Below are positions 40,531-53,600 of a DNA stretch of 64,000 bases, piece after piece (the first letter of the stretch is position 1; every line of letters begins with the position of its first letter). The stretch is from positions 4,402,001 through 4,466,000 of the forward strand of contig NW_027480440.1 of assembly GCF_051401765.1 (NCBI RefSeq), written 5' to 3'. The notes beneath the pieces were generated by a model. The model saw nothing but the letters and a program-made list of their open reading frames with translations, was not told the origin of the DNA and did not search any database. The stretch comes from Calliopsis andreniformis. Lineage: Eukaryota; Arthropoda; Insecta; Hymenoptera; Andrenidae. The position numbers and the translations under genes are program-made.

Positions 40531-43440
40531 TCAATCCTCAATCCTCAGTCCTCAAACCTCAATCCTGAATCCTCAATCCTGAAACCTCAATCTTCAGCCC
40601 TGAGTCCGCAACAATCAGTTGTTAATCCTCAATCCTCAATAGAATATCCTCAATTCACAGTTTTCAATACTCAATTCTCAATCTGCAATCTTCAGATCTC
40701 AAACGTCATTACTCAACCGTCAGTCCTCGTCCTCAATCCACAATCCTCAATCCTCAATCCTCAATCCTCAATCCTCAGTCCTTAAACCTCAATCCTGAAT
40801 CCTCAATCCTGAATTCTCAATCTTCAGCCCTGAGTCCGCAACAATCAGTTGTCAATCCTCAATCCTCAATAGAATATCCTCAATTCACAGTTTTCAATAC
40901 TCAATTCTCAATCTGCAATCTTCAGATCTCTATCCACAAACATCAATTCTCATCACTCAACCCTCAATACTCAGTCCCCAATCCTCAATCCCGAATCCAC
41001 AATCCTGAATCCTCAATCTTCAATCCTCAATCCCCAGTCCTCAATCTTCAATCCTCAATGCTGAATCCCCAATACTCAATCCTCAGTCCTCAATCCTCAA
41101 TGCTCAATCCTCAAACCTCAATACTCAACCCTCAATCCTCAATCCACAATCTTCAATCCTCAATCCTCAATACTCAATCCTCAATCCACATTCTTCAATC
41201 CTCATTCTTCAATCCTCAATACCCAATCCTCAACCTTCAATCCTCAATTCTCAATCCTCAGTTAGCAATCCTCAATCCTCAATCCTCAGACCTCAGGCAT
41301 CAATGCTCAACCCTCAGTCCTAGTCCTCAATCCTCAATCCTCAGTCTTCAATCCTCAACACTCACTCTTCAATCCTCAATCCTCAATACTCAATCCTCAA
41401 TCCACATTCTTCAATCCTCATTCTTCAATCCTCAATACCCAATCCTCAATCTTCAATCCTCAATCCTCAATCCTCATTTCGCAACCGTCAATCCTCAATT
41501 CTCAGACCTCAGGCATCAGTACACAACCCTCAGTCCTAGTCCTCAATCCACAACCCTCAATCCTCAATCCTCAACCTTCAATCCTCAATACTCAATCCTC
41601 AATCCTCAATCCTCAATCCTCAATTCTCAATCCTCAGTCCTCAAATCTCAATTCTGAATCCTCAACCCTGAACCCTCAATCTTCAGCCCTCAGTCCTCAA
41701 CAATCAGTTGTCAATCCTCAATCCTCAATAGAATGTACTCAGTGCACAGTTTTCAATACACAATACTCAGTCTGCATTCTTCAAATCTCTATCCACAAAC
41801 ATCAATACTCATAACTCAACCCTCAACACTCAGTCCTCAATGTTCAATCCTCAATAGAATGTACTCAGTGCACAGTTTTCAATACACAATACTCAGCCTG
41901 CATTCTTCAAATCTCTATCCACAAACATCAATACTCATAACTCAACACTCAGTCCTCAATGTTCAATCCTCAATATTCAACACACAACCGACAACCATCA
42001 ATCCTCAATTCTCAACCATCTATCCTCAATTCTCAATACTCAATAGAATGTCCTGAATTCTCATGGTTCAATACTCAATCCACAAAATTCAATAATCAAA
42101 TCTCAATCCTCAAACATCAATTCTCAACACTCAATCCTCAGTACTCAGTCCTCTCTCTTCAATCCTTCATCCTCAATCCTCAATCCTCAAGCGTCAATCC
42201 TCAAACCTGAATATTCAATCCTCAATCCTCAGTCCTCAAACCTCAATTCTGAATCCTCAATCCTGAGTCCTCGATCTTCAGCCCTCAGTCCTCAACAATC
42301 AGTTGTCATTCCTCAATCCTCAATAGAATATCCTCAATTCACAACTTTCAATACTCAATACTCAATCTGCAATCTTCCAACCTGTATCCACAAACATCAA
42401 CTCTCATCACTCAACCATCAACAATCAGTCCTCAATGTTCAATCCTCAATCCTCAATTCTCAATCTTCAATCCTCCATACTGAATCGTCAATTCTCAACG
42501 CTCAATCGTCAATCCTCAATCCTCAATCCTCAATCTTCAATCCTCAGTCCCCAATCCTCAATCTTCAATCCTCAATCCTCAATCCTCAATTATCAATTCT
42601 CAATCCTCAATCTTCAATTCTCAATACTCAATCTTCAATCCTCAATCCTCAATCCTCAATCCTCAATCCTCAATCCTCAATCATCAATCCTCAATTCTCA
42701 ATCCTCGATCGTCAATCTTCAATCCTCAATACTCAATCTTCAATCCTCAATCCTCAATACTCAATCCTCAATCCACATTCTTCAATCCTCATTCTTCAAT
42801 CCTCAATACCCAATCCTCAATCTTCAATCCTCAATCCTCAATCCTCAGTTAGCAATCCTCAATCCTCAATCCTCAGACCTCAGGCATCAATGCTCAACCC
42901 TCAGTCCTTGTCCTCAATCCACAACCCTCAATCCGCAATCCTCAACCTTCAATCATAAATATTCAATCTTCAATACTCAATACTCAATCCTCAATCCTCA
43001 ATCCTCAATCCTCAATCTTCAATCCTCAATCCTCAATCCTCAATCCTCAATCCTCAACCTTCAATCCTCAACACTCAATCTTCAATCCTCAATCCTCAAT
43101 CCTGAATCCTCAATCCTCAATCCTCAATCCTCAACCCTCAATCCTCAATATTCAATCCTCAATCTTCAATCCTCAATCCTCAATCCTCAATCCTCAATCG
43201 TCAATCCTCAGTCATCTATCCTCAATCTTCAGTACTCAATCCTCAATCCTCAATCCTCAATCCTCAATACTCAACCATCAATCCTCAATTCTCAATACTC
43301 AATAGAATATCCTGAATTCTCAGGATTCTTTACTCATACCTCAATCCTCAACCCTCAGCCCTCATTCTCAATCCTCAATCCACAATCCTCAAACCTCAAT
43401 CCTCAACCGTCAGTCCTCGTCCTCAATCCTCAACCCTCAA
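40531..43440 (+). repeat. 2.9-kb block, copy of about 50590-53600
   Basis: The offset is 10057 at 40638 / 50695 and 41058 / 51115, and 10162 at 41733 / 51895, 41959 / 52121 and 42435 / 52597. The 105-bp step (15 heptamers) comes from a longer consensus run at about 51655-51770 than at 41590-41630. Islands match one for one. The copies part near 43440 / 53600. Confidence 0.87.
43309..43326. repeat. Island hairpin, copy 3
   Basis: The stem is intact. The bases just after it differ from the other copies (TTCTTTACTCATACC in place of TTCTATACTCAAACC). Confidence 0.85.
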
Positions 43441-44176
43441 TCGTCAATCTTCAATCCTCAATACTCAATCTTCAATCCTCAACCCTCAATACTCAATCCT
43501 CAATCCACATTCTTCAATCCTCATTCTTCAATCCTCAATACCCAATTCTCAATCTTCAATCCTCAATCCTCAATCCTCAGTTAGCAATCCTCAATCCTCA
43601 ATCCTCAGACCTCAGGCATCAATGCTCAACCCTCAGTCCTCGTCCTCAATCCACAACCCTCAATCCTCAATCCTCAATCTTCAATCATAAATATTCAATC
43701 TTCAATACTCGATACTCAATCCTCAATCCTCAATCCTCAATCCTCAATCTTCAATCCTCAATCCTCAATCCTCAATCCTCAATCCTCAACCTTCAGTCCT
43801 CAACACTCAATCTTCAATCCTCAATCCTCAATCCTCAATCCTCAATCCTCAATCCTCAATCCTCAACCCTCAATCCTCAATATTCAATCCTCAATACTCA
43901 ATCTTCAATCCCGAATCCTCAATCCTCAACCCTCAGACCTCATCGTCAATCCTCAATTCTCAATCCTCAATCCCCAATCTTCAGTCCTCAGTACTTAATC
44001 TTCAATCCTCAACCCTCAGTCCTCAAACCACAATCCTGAATCCTCAATACTCAATCTTCAATCCTCAACCTTCAATCCTCAATACTCAATCTTCAATCCT
44101 CTATCCTCAATCCTCAATCCTCAATCCTCAATCTTCAATCCTCAATACTCAATCTTCAATCCTCAATCCTCAATAC
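43441..44176 (+). repeat. Heptamer stretch, partner of 54.0-54.7 and 61.3-62.0 kb
   Basis: Strings TCAATCATAAATATTC, CAATACTCGATACTC and CAGTACTTAATC follow in the same order at 43680-44000, 54230-54545 and 61530-61850. A related but different version (TCAATACTC, no TCGATACTC) lies at 42950. It has no island and no gene. Confidence 0.75.
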
Positions 44177-45826
44177 TCAATCTTCAATCCTCAATCCTCA
44201 ATCCTCAATCCTCAATCCTCAATCCTCAATCCTCAATCGTCAATCTTCAATCCTCAATACTCAATCTTCAATCCTCAATCCTCAATCCTCAATCCTCAAT
44301 CCTCATTCTTCAATCCTCAGTACCCAATCCTCAATCTTCAATCCTCAACCCTCAACCCTCAATCCTCAAGCGTCAATCCTCAATCCTCTATCCACAACCC
44401 TCAACCCTCAGTCCTCAAACCTCAATACCGAATCCTCAATCCTGAATCCTCAATCTTCAGCCCTCAGTCCTCAACAATCAATCGTCAATCCTCGATCCTC
44501 AACAGAATATCGTCAATTCACATTTTTCAATACACAATCCCCATTCTTCAATCTTCAAATCTCAATCCACAAACACCAATTCTCGTCTCTCAACCCTCAA
44601 CACTCAGTCCTCAATCTTCAATACTCAATCCTCAATCCTCAAACTTCAATCCTCAATACTCAATCTTCAATCCTCAATCCCCAGTCCTCAATCTTCAATC
44701 CTCAATGCTGAATCCCCAATACTCAATCCTCAGTCCTCAATCCTCAATGCTCAATCCTCAAACCTCAATACTCAACCCTCAATCCTCAATCCACAATCTT
44801 CAATCCTCAATCCTCAATACTCAATCCTCAATCCACATTCTTCAATCCTCATTCTTCAATCCTCAATACCCAATCCTCAACCTTCAATCCTCAATTCTCA
44901 ATCCTCAGTTAGCAATCCTCAATCCTCAATCCTCAGACCTCAGGCATCAATGCTCAACCCTCAGTCCTAGTCCTCAATCCTCAATCCTCAGTCTTCAATC
45001 CTCAATACTCACTCTTCAATCCTCAATCCTCAATACTCAATCCTCAATCCACATTCTTCAATCCTCATTCTTCAATCCTCAATACCCAATCCTCAATCTT
45101 CAATCCTCAATCCTCAATCCTCATTTCGCAACCGTCAATCCTCAATTCTCAGACCTCAGGCATCAGTACACAACCCTCAGTCCTAGTCCTCAATCCACAA
45201 CCCTCAATCCTCAATCCTCAACCTTCAATCCTCAATACTCAATCTTCAATCCTCAATCCTCAATCCTCAATCCTCAATCCTCAATCCTCAATCCTCAATC
45301 CTCAATCCTCAATCCTCAATCCTCAATCCTCAATTCTCAATCTTCAATTCTCAATACTCAATCTTCAATCCTCAATCCTCAGTCCTCAAATCTCAATTCT
45401 GAATCCTCAACCCTGAACCCTCGATCTTCAGCCCTCAGTCCTCAACAATCAGTTGTCATTCCTCAATCCTCAATAGAATATCCTCAATTCACAACTTTCA
45501 ATACTCAATACTCAATCTGCAATCTTCCAACCTGTATCCACAAACATCAACTCTCATCACTCAACCCTCAACAATCAGTCCTCAATGTTCAATCCTCAAT
45601 CCTCAATTCTCAATCTTCAATCCTCCATACTGAATCGTCAATTCTCAACGCTCAATCGTCAATCCTCAATCCTCAATCCTCAATCTTCAATCCTCAGTCC
45701 CCAATCCTCAATCTTCAATCCTCAATCCTCAATCCTCAATTATCAATTCTCAATCCTCAATCTTCAATTCTCAATACTCAATCTTCAATCCTCAATCCTC
45801 AATCCTCAATCCTCAATCCTCAATCC
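44177..45826 (+). repeat. Tandem triplication, unit 1 (1650 bp)
   Basis: The ATGCTGAATCC string is at 44705 and recurs at 46355 (offset 1650) and 48012 (offset 1657). This unit holds islands near 44501 and 45472 and a pure run of about 12 consensus heptamers at 45247-45330. Because 1650 is divisible by three, the + frame carries straight from unit 1 into unit 2, which explains an open frame of over 3 kb here. Confidence 0.9.
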
Positions 45827-47483
45827 TCAATCTTCAATCCTCAATCCTCAATCCTCAATCCTCAATCCTCAATCCTCAATCCTCAATCGTCAATCTTCAA
45901 TCCTCAATACTCAATCTTCAATCCTCAATCCTCAATCCTCAATCCTCAATCCTCATTCTTCAATCATCAGTACCCAATCCTCAATCTTCAATCCTCAACC
46001 CTCAACCCTCAATCCTCAAGCGTCAATCCTCAATCCTCTATCCACAACCCTCAACCCTCAGTCCTCAAACCTCAATACCGAATCCTCAATCCTGAATCCT
46101 CAATCTTCAGCCCTCAGTCCTCAACAATCAATCGTCAATCCTCGATCCTCAACAGAATATCGTCAATTCACATTTTTCAATACACAATCCCCATTCTTCA
46201 ATCTTCAAATCTCAATCCACAAACACCAATTCTCGTCTCTCAACCCTCAACACTCAGTCCTCAATCTTCAATACTCAATCCTCAATCCTCAAACTTCAAT
46301 CCTCAATACTCAATCTTCAATCCTCAATCCCCAGTCCTCAATCTTCAATCCTCAATGCTGAATCCCCAATACTCAATCCTCAGTCCTCAATCCTCAATGC
46401 TCAATCCTCAAACCTCAATACTCAACCCTCAATCCTCAATCCACAATCTTCAATCCTCAATCCTCAATACTCAATCCTCAATCCACATTCTTCAATCCTC
46501 ATTCTTCAATCCTCAATACCCAATCCTCAACCTTCAATCCTCAATTCTCAATCCTCAGTTAGCAATCCTCAATCCTCAATCCTCAGACCTCAGGCATCAA
46601 TGCTCAACCCTCAGTCCTAGTCCTCAATCCTCAATCCTCAGTCTTCAATCCTCAATACTCACTCTTCAATCCTCAATCCTCAATACTCAATCCTCAATCC
46701 ACATTCTTCAATCCTCATTCTTCAATCCTCAATACCCAATCCTCAATCTTCAATCCTCAATCCTCAATCCTCATTTCGCAACCGTCAATCCTCAATTCTC
46801 AGACCTCAGGCATCAGTACACAACCCTCAGTCCTAGTCCTCAATCCACAACCCTCAATCCTCAATCCTCAACCTTCAATCCTCAATACTCAATCTTCAAT
46901 CCTCAATCCTCAATCCTCAATCCTCAATCCTCAATCCTCAATCCTCAATCCTCAATCCTCAATCCTCAATCCTCAATCCTCAATTCTCAATCTTCAATTC
47001 TCAATACTCAATCTTCAATCCTCAATCCTCAGTCCTCAAATCTCAATTCTGAATCCTCAACCCTGAACCCTCGATCTTCAGCCCTCAGTCCTCAACAATC
47101 AGTTGTCATTCCTCAATCCTCAATAGAATATCCTCAATTCACAACTTTCAATACTCAATACTCAATCTGCAATCTTCCAACCTGTATCCACAAACATCAA
47201 CTCTCATCACTCAACCCTCAACAATCAGTCCTCAATGTTCAATCCTCAATCCTCAATTCTCAATCTTCAATCCTCCATACTGAATCGTCAATTCTCAACG
47301 CTCAATCGTCAATCCTCAATCCTCAATCCTCAATCTTCAATCCTCAGTCCCCAATCCTCAATCTTCAATCCTCAATCCTCAATCCTCAATTATCAATTCT
47401 CAATCCTCAATCTTCAATTCTCAATACTCAATCTTCAATCCTCAATCCTCAATCCTCAATCCTCAATCCTCAATCCTCAATCC
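45827..47483 (+). repeat. Tandem triplication, unit 2 (1657 bp)
   Basis: It is near-identical to unit 1, with islands near 46151 and 47122. One visible difference is TCTTCAATCATCAGTACC near 45957 against TCTTCAATCCTCAGTACC near 44307. The step from 1650 to 1657 comes from the consensus run near 47440-47488, which has one more heptamer than the run near 45790-45831. Confidence 0.9.
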
Positions 47484-49138
47484 TCAATCTTCAATCCTCA
47501 ATCCTCAATCCTCAATCCTCAATCCTCAATCCTCAATCCTCAATCGTCAATCTTCAATCCTCAATACTCAATCTTCAATCCTCAATCCTCAATCCTCAAT
47601 CCTCAATCCTCATTCTTCAATCATCAGTACCCAATCCTCAATCTTCAATCCTCAACCCTCAACCCTCAATCCTCAAGCGTCAATCCTCAATCCTCTATCC
47701 ACAACCCTCAACCCTCAGTCCTCAAACCTCAATACCGAATCCTCAATCCTGAATCCTCAATCTTCAGCCCTCAGTCCTCAACAATCAATCGTCAATCCTC
47801 GATCCTCAACAGAATATCGTCAATTCACATTTTTCAATACACAATCCCCATTCTTCAATCTTCAAATCTCAATCCACAAACACCAATTCTCGTCTCTCAA
47901 CCCTCAACACTCAGTCCTCAATCTTCAATACTCAATCCTCAATCCTCAAACTTCAATCCTCAATACTCAATCTTCAATCCTCAATCCCCAGTCCTCAATC
48001 CTCAATCCTCAATGCTGAATCCCCAATACTCAATCCTCAGTCCTCAATCCTCAATGCTCAATCCTCAAACCTCAATACTCAACCCTCAATCCTCAATCCA
48101 CAATCTTCAATCCTCAATCCTCAATACTCAATCCTCAATCCACATTCTTCAATCCTCATTCTTCAATCCTCAATACCCAATCCTCAACCTTCAATCCTCA
48201 ATTCTCAATCCTCAGTTAGCAATCCTCAATCCTCAATCCTCAGACCTCAGGCATCAATGCTCAACCCTCAGTCCTAGTCCTCAATCCTCAATCCTCAGTC
48301 TTCAATCCTCAATACTCACTCTTCAATCCTCAATCCTCAATACTCAATCCTCAATCCACATTCTTCAATCCTCATTCTTCAATCCTCAATACCCAATCCT
48401 CAATCTTCAATCCTCAATCCTCAATCCTCATTTCGCAACCGTCAATCCTCAATTCTCAGACCTCAGGCATCAGTACACAACCCTCAGTCCTAGTCCTCAA
48501 TCCACAACCCTCAATCCTCAATCCTCAACCTTCAATCCTCAATACTCAATCTTCAATCCTCAATCCTCAATCCTCAATCCTCAATCCTCAATCCTCAATC
48601 CTCAATCCTCAATCCTCAATCCTCAATCCTCAATCCTCAATTCTCAATCTTCAATTCTCAATACTCAATCTTCAATCCTCAATCCTCAGTCCTCAAATCT
48701 CAATTCTGAATCCTCAACCCTGAACCCTCGATCTTCAGCCCTCAGTCCTCAACAATCAGTTGTCATTCCTCAATCCTCAATAGAATATCCTCAATTCACA
48801 ACTTTCAATACTCAATACTCAATCTGCAATCTTCCAACCTGTATCCACAAACATCAACTCTCATCACTCAACCCTCAACAATCAGTCCTCAATGTTCAAT
48901 CCTCAATCCTCAATTCTCAATCTTCAATCCTCCATACTGAATCGTCAATTCTCAACGCTCAATCGTCAATCCTCAATCCTCAATCCTCAATCTTCAATCC
49001 TCAGTCCCCAATCCTCAATCTTCAATCCTCAATCCTCAATCCTCAATTATCAATTCTCAATCCTCAATCTTCAATTCTCAATACTCAATCTTCAATCCTC
49101 AATCCTCAATCCTCAATCCTCAATCCTCAATCCTCAAT
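47484..49138 (+). repeat. Tandem triplication, unit 3
   Basis: It matches unit 2 with offset 1657 (47235 / 48892, 46355 / 48012) up to about 49138, where it reads CAATCATCAATCCTCAATTC and continues as in 42680 and 52845. It has islands near 47808 and 48778. One difference is CAGTCCTCAATCCTCAATCC near 48000 where unit 2 has CAATCTTCAATCC. Confidence 0.9.
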
Positions 49139-50589
49139 CATCAATCCTCAATTCTCAATCCTCGATCGTCAATCTTCAATCCTCAATACTCAATCTTCAA
49201 TCCTCAATCCTCAATACTCAATCTTCAACCCTCAATCCTCAATCCTCAATACTCAATCCTCAATCCTCAATCCTCAATCTTCAATCCTCAATACTCAGTC
49301 TTCAATCCTCAATCCTCAATTACAAATCCTCAATCCTCATTCTTCAATCCTCAATCCCCAATCCTCAATCTTCAATCCTCATTCTTCAATCCTCAATACC
49401 CAATGCTCAACCTTCAATCCTCAATCCTCAATCCTGAGTCCTCAACCTTCAGCCCTCAGTCCACAACAATCAGTAGTCAATCCTCAATCCTCAATAGAAT
49501 ATCCTGAATTCTCAGGATTCTATACTCAAACCTCAATCCTCAACCCTCAGCCCTTATTCACAATCCTCAATCCACAATCCTCAAACCTCAATCCTCAACC
49601 GTCAGTACTCGACCTCAATCTTCAAACCTCAATCCTCAATCCTTCCATCTTCAATCATCAATACTCAATCTTCAATCCGCAATCCTCAATCCTCAATGCT
49701 CAATCCTCAATCCGCAGTATTCAACACTCAACCCTCAACCATCAGTCCTCAATACTCAATCATCAATCCTCAATCCTCAATCCTCAATCCTCAATCTTCA
49801 ATCCTCAATACTCAATCTTCAATCCCCAATCCTCAATCCTCAATCCTCAATCCTCAATCCTCAATCCTCAAACGTCAACCTTCAATCCCCAGTACTCAAC
49901 CTTCAATCGTCAATCCTCAATCCTCAATCCTTAATCCTCATTCCTCAATCCTCAATACCCAATCCTCAATCTTCAATCCTCAATCATCAATCCTCAATCC
50001 ACAATCCTCAATCTTCAATCCTCAATCCTCAATCCTCAATCCTCAATCCTCAATCCTCAATAATCAATCTTCAATCCTCAATACTCAATCTTCGATCCTC
50101 AATCCTCAATCTTCAATCCCCAATCCTCAATCCTCAATCCTCAATCCTCAATGTTCAATACGCAATACCCAATCCTCAACCTTCAATCCTCAATCCTCAA
50201 TCCTCAATCCTCAATCCTCAATCCTCAATCTTCAATCCTTAATACTCAATCTTCAATCCTCAATCCTCAATCCTCAATCCTCAATCCTCATTCTTCAATC
50301 TTCAACACCCAATCCTCAATCTTCAATCCTCAATCCTCAATCCTCAATTCTCAATCCTCAATCCTTAATCCACAGACCTCAAACATCAATACTCAACCCT
50401 CAGTCCTCGTCCTCAATCCACAACCCTCAATCCTCGATCCTCAATCATCAATCATCAATATTCAATCTTCAATCCTCAATCCTCAATCCTCAATACTCAA
50501 TCCTCAATCCTCAATGTTCAATCCTCAATACCCAATCCTCAATCTTCAATCCTCAATCCTCAATCCTCAATCCTCAATCCTCAATCCTC
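49139..50589 (+). repeat. Block related to 32.65-33.85 and 59.0-59.5 kb
   Basis: From about 49430 to 50140 it follows 32640-33370. From 50151 the string ATGTTCAATACGCAATACCC and what follows match 33375, 35737 and 59030. It has one island (49492), with a hairpin. The order of source blocks here is the same as at 32.6-33.9 kb, so this is a dispersed copy of that segment. Confidence 0.8.
49501..49518. repeat. Island hairpin, copy 4
   Basis: Same perfect 7-bp stem and ATTC loop, in the island near 49492. Confidence 0.85.
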
Positions 50590-53500
50590 AATCCTCAATC
50601 CTCAGTCCTCAAACCTCAATCCTGAATCCTCAATCCTGAAACCTCAATCTTCAGCCCTGAGTCCGCAACAATCAGTCGTTAATCCTCAATCCTCAATAGA
50701 ATATCCTCAATTCACAGTTTTCAATACTCAATTCTCAATCTGCAATCTTCAGATCTCAAACGTCATTACTCAACCGTCAGTCCTCGTCCTCAATCCACAA
50801 TCCTCAATCCTCAATCCTCAATCCTCAATCCTCAGTCCTTAAACCTCAATCCTGAATCCTCAATCCTGAATTCTCAATCTTCAGCCCTGAGTCCGCAACA
50901 ATCAGTTGTCAATCCTCTATCCTCAATAGAATATCCTCAATTCACAGTTTTCAATACTCAATTCTCAATCTGCAATCTTCAGATCTCTATCCACAAACAT
51001 CAATTCTCATCACTCAACCCTCAATACTCAGTCCCCAATCCTCAATCCCGAATCCACAATCCTGAATCCTCAATCTTCAATCCTCAATCCCCAGTCCTCA
51101 ATCTTCAATCCTCAATGCTGAATCCCCAATACTCAATCCTCAGTCCTCAATCCTCAATGCTCAATCCTCAAACCTCAATACTCAACCCTCAATCCTCAAT
51201 CCACAATCTTCAATCCTCAATCCTCAATACTCAATCCTCAATCCACATTCTTCAATCCTCATTCTTCAATCCTCAATACCCAATCCTCAACCTTCAATCC
51301 TCAATTCTCAATCCTCAGTTAGCAATCCTCAATCCTCAATCCTCAGACCTCAGGCATCAATGCTCAACCCTCAGTCCTAGTCCTCAATCCTCAATCCTCA
51401 GTCTTCAATCCTCAATACTCACTCTTCAATCCTCAATCCTCAATACTCAATCCTCAATCCACATTCTTCAATCCTCATTCTTCAATCCTCAATACCCAAT
51501 CCTCAATCTTCAATCCTCAATCCTCAATCCTCATTTCGCAACCGTCAATCCTCAATTCTCAGACCTCAGGCATCAGTACACAACCCTCAGTCCTAGTCCT
51601 CAATCCACAACCCTCAATCCTCAATCCTCAACCTTCAATCCTCAATACTCAATCTTCAATCCTCAATCCTCAATCCTCAATCCTCAATCCTCAATCCTCA
51701 ATCCTCAATCCTCAATCCTCAATCCTCAATCCTCAATCCTCAATCCTCAATTCTCAATCTTCAATTCTCAATACTCAATCTTCAATCCTCAATCCTCAGT
51801 CCTCAAATCTCAATTCTGAATCCTCAACCCTGAACCCTCAATCTTCAGCCCTCAGTCCTCAACAATCAGTTGTCAATCCTCAATCCTCAATAGAATGTAC
51901 TCAGTGCACAGTTTTCAATACACAATACTCAGTCTGCATTCTTCAAATCTCTATCCACAAACATCAATACTCATAACTCAACCCTCAACACTCAGTCCTC
52001 AATGTTCAATCCTCAATAGAATGTACTCAGTGCACAGTTTTCAATACACAATACTCAGCCTGCATTCTTCAAATCTCTATCCACAAACATCAATACTCAT
52101 AACTCAACACTCAGTCCTCAATGTTCAATCCTCAATATTCAACACACAACCGACAACCATCAATCCTCAATTCTCAACCATCTATCCTCAATTCTCAATA
52201 CTCAATAGAATGTCCTGAATTGTCATGGTTCAATACTCAATCCACAAAATTCAATAATCAAATCTCAATCCTCAAACATCAATTCTCAACACTCAATCCT
52301 CAGTACTCAGTCCTCTCTCTTCAATCCTTCATCCTCAATCCTCAATCCTCAAGCGTCAATCCTCAAACCTGAATATTCAATCCTCAATCCTCAGTCCTCA
52401 AACCTCAATTCTGAATCCTCAATCCTGAATCCTCGATCTTCAGCCCTCAGTCCTCAACAATCAGTTGTCATTCCTCAATCCTCAATAGAATATCCTCAAT
52501 TCACAACTTTCAATACTCAATACTCAATCTGCAATCTTCCAACCTGTATCCACAAACATCAACTCTCATCACTCAACCCTCAACAATCAGTCCTCAATGT
52601 TCAATCCTCAATCCTCAATTCTCAATCTTCAATCCTCCATACTGAATCGTCAATTCTCAACGCTCAATCGTCAATCCTCAATCCTCAATCCTCAATCTTC
52701 AATCCTCAGTCCCCAATCCTCAATCTTCAATCCTCAATCCTCAATCCTCAATTATCAATTCTCAATCCTCAATCTTCAATTCTCAATACTCAATCTTCAA
52801 TCCTCAATCCTCAATCCTCAATCCTCAATCCTCAATCCTCAATCATCAATCCTCAATTCTCAATCCTCGATCGTCAATCTTCAATCCTCAATACTCAATC
52901 TTCAATCCTCAATCCTCAATACTCAATCCTCAATCCACATTCTTCAATCCTCATTCTTCAATCCTCAATACCCAATCCTCAATCTTCAATCCTCAATCCT
53001 CAATCCTCAGTTAGCAATCCTCAATCCTCAATCATCAGACCTCAGGCATCAATGCTCAACCCTCAGTCCTTGTCCTCAATCCACAACCCTCAATCCGCAA
53101 TCCTCAACCTTCAATCATAAATATTCAATCTTCAATACTCAATACTCAATCCTCAATCCTCAATCCTCAATCCTCAATCTTCAATCCTCAATCCTCAATC
53201 CTCAATCCTCAATCCTCAACCTTCAATCCTCAACACTCAATCTTCAATCCTCAATCCTCAATCCTGAATCCTCAATCCTCAATCCTCAATCCTCAACCCT
53301 CAATCCTCAATATTCAATCCTCAATCTTCAATCCTCAATCCTCAATCCTCAATCCTCAATCGTCAATCCTCAGTCATCTATCCTCAATCTTCAGTACTCA
53401 ATCCTCAATCCTCAATCCTCAATCCTCAATACTCAACCATCAATCCTCAATTCTCAATACTCAATAGAATATCCTGAATTCTCAGGATTCTATACTCAAA

Positions 53501-53600
53501 CCTCAATCCTCAACCCTCAGCCCTCATTCTCAATCCTCAATCCACAATCCTCAAACCTCAATCCTCAACCGTCAGTCCTCGTCCTCAAACCTCAACCCTC
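50590..53600 (+). repeat. 3.0-kb block, copy of about 40531-43440
   Basis: Partner block, with islands near 50695, 50935, 51889, 52015, 52204, 52484 and 53463. Islands 51889 and 52015 are both of the GTACTCAGTGCACAG type and lie 126 bp apart, as at 41727 / 41852 and 37392 / 37518. At 52204 the island reads GAATTGTCATGG where its partner at 42042 reads GAATTCTCATGG. Confidence 0.87.
53471..53488. repeat. Island hairpin, copy 5
   Basis: Same perfect 7-bp stem and ATTC loop, in the island near 53463. Confidence 0.85.
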
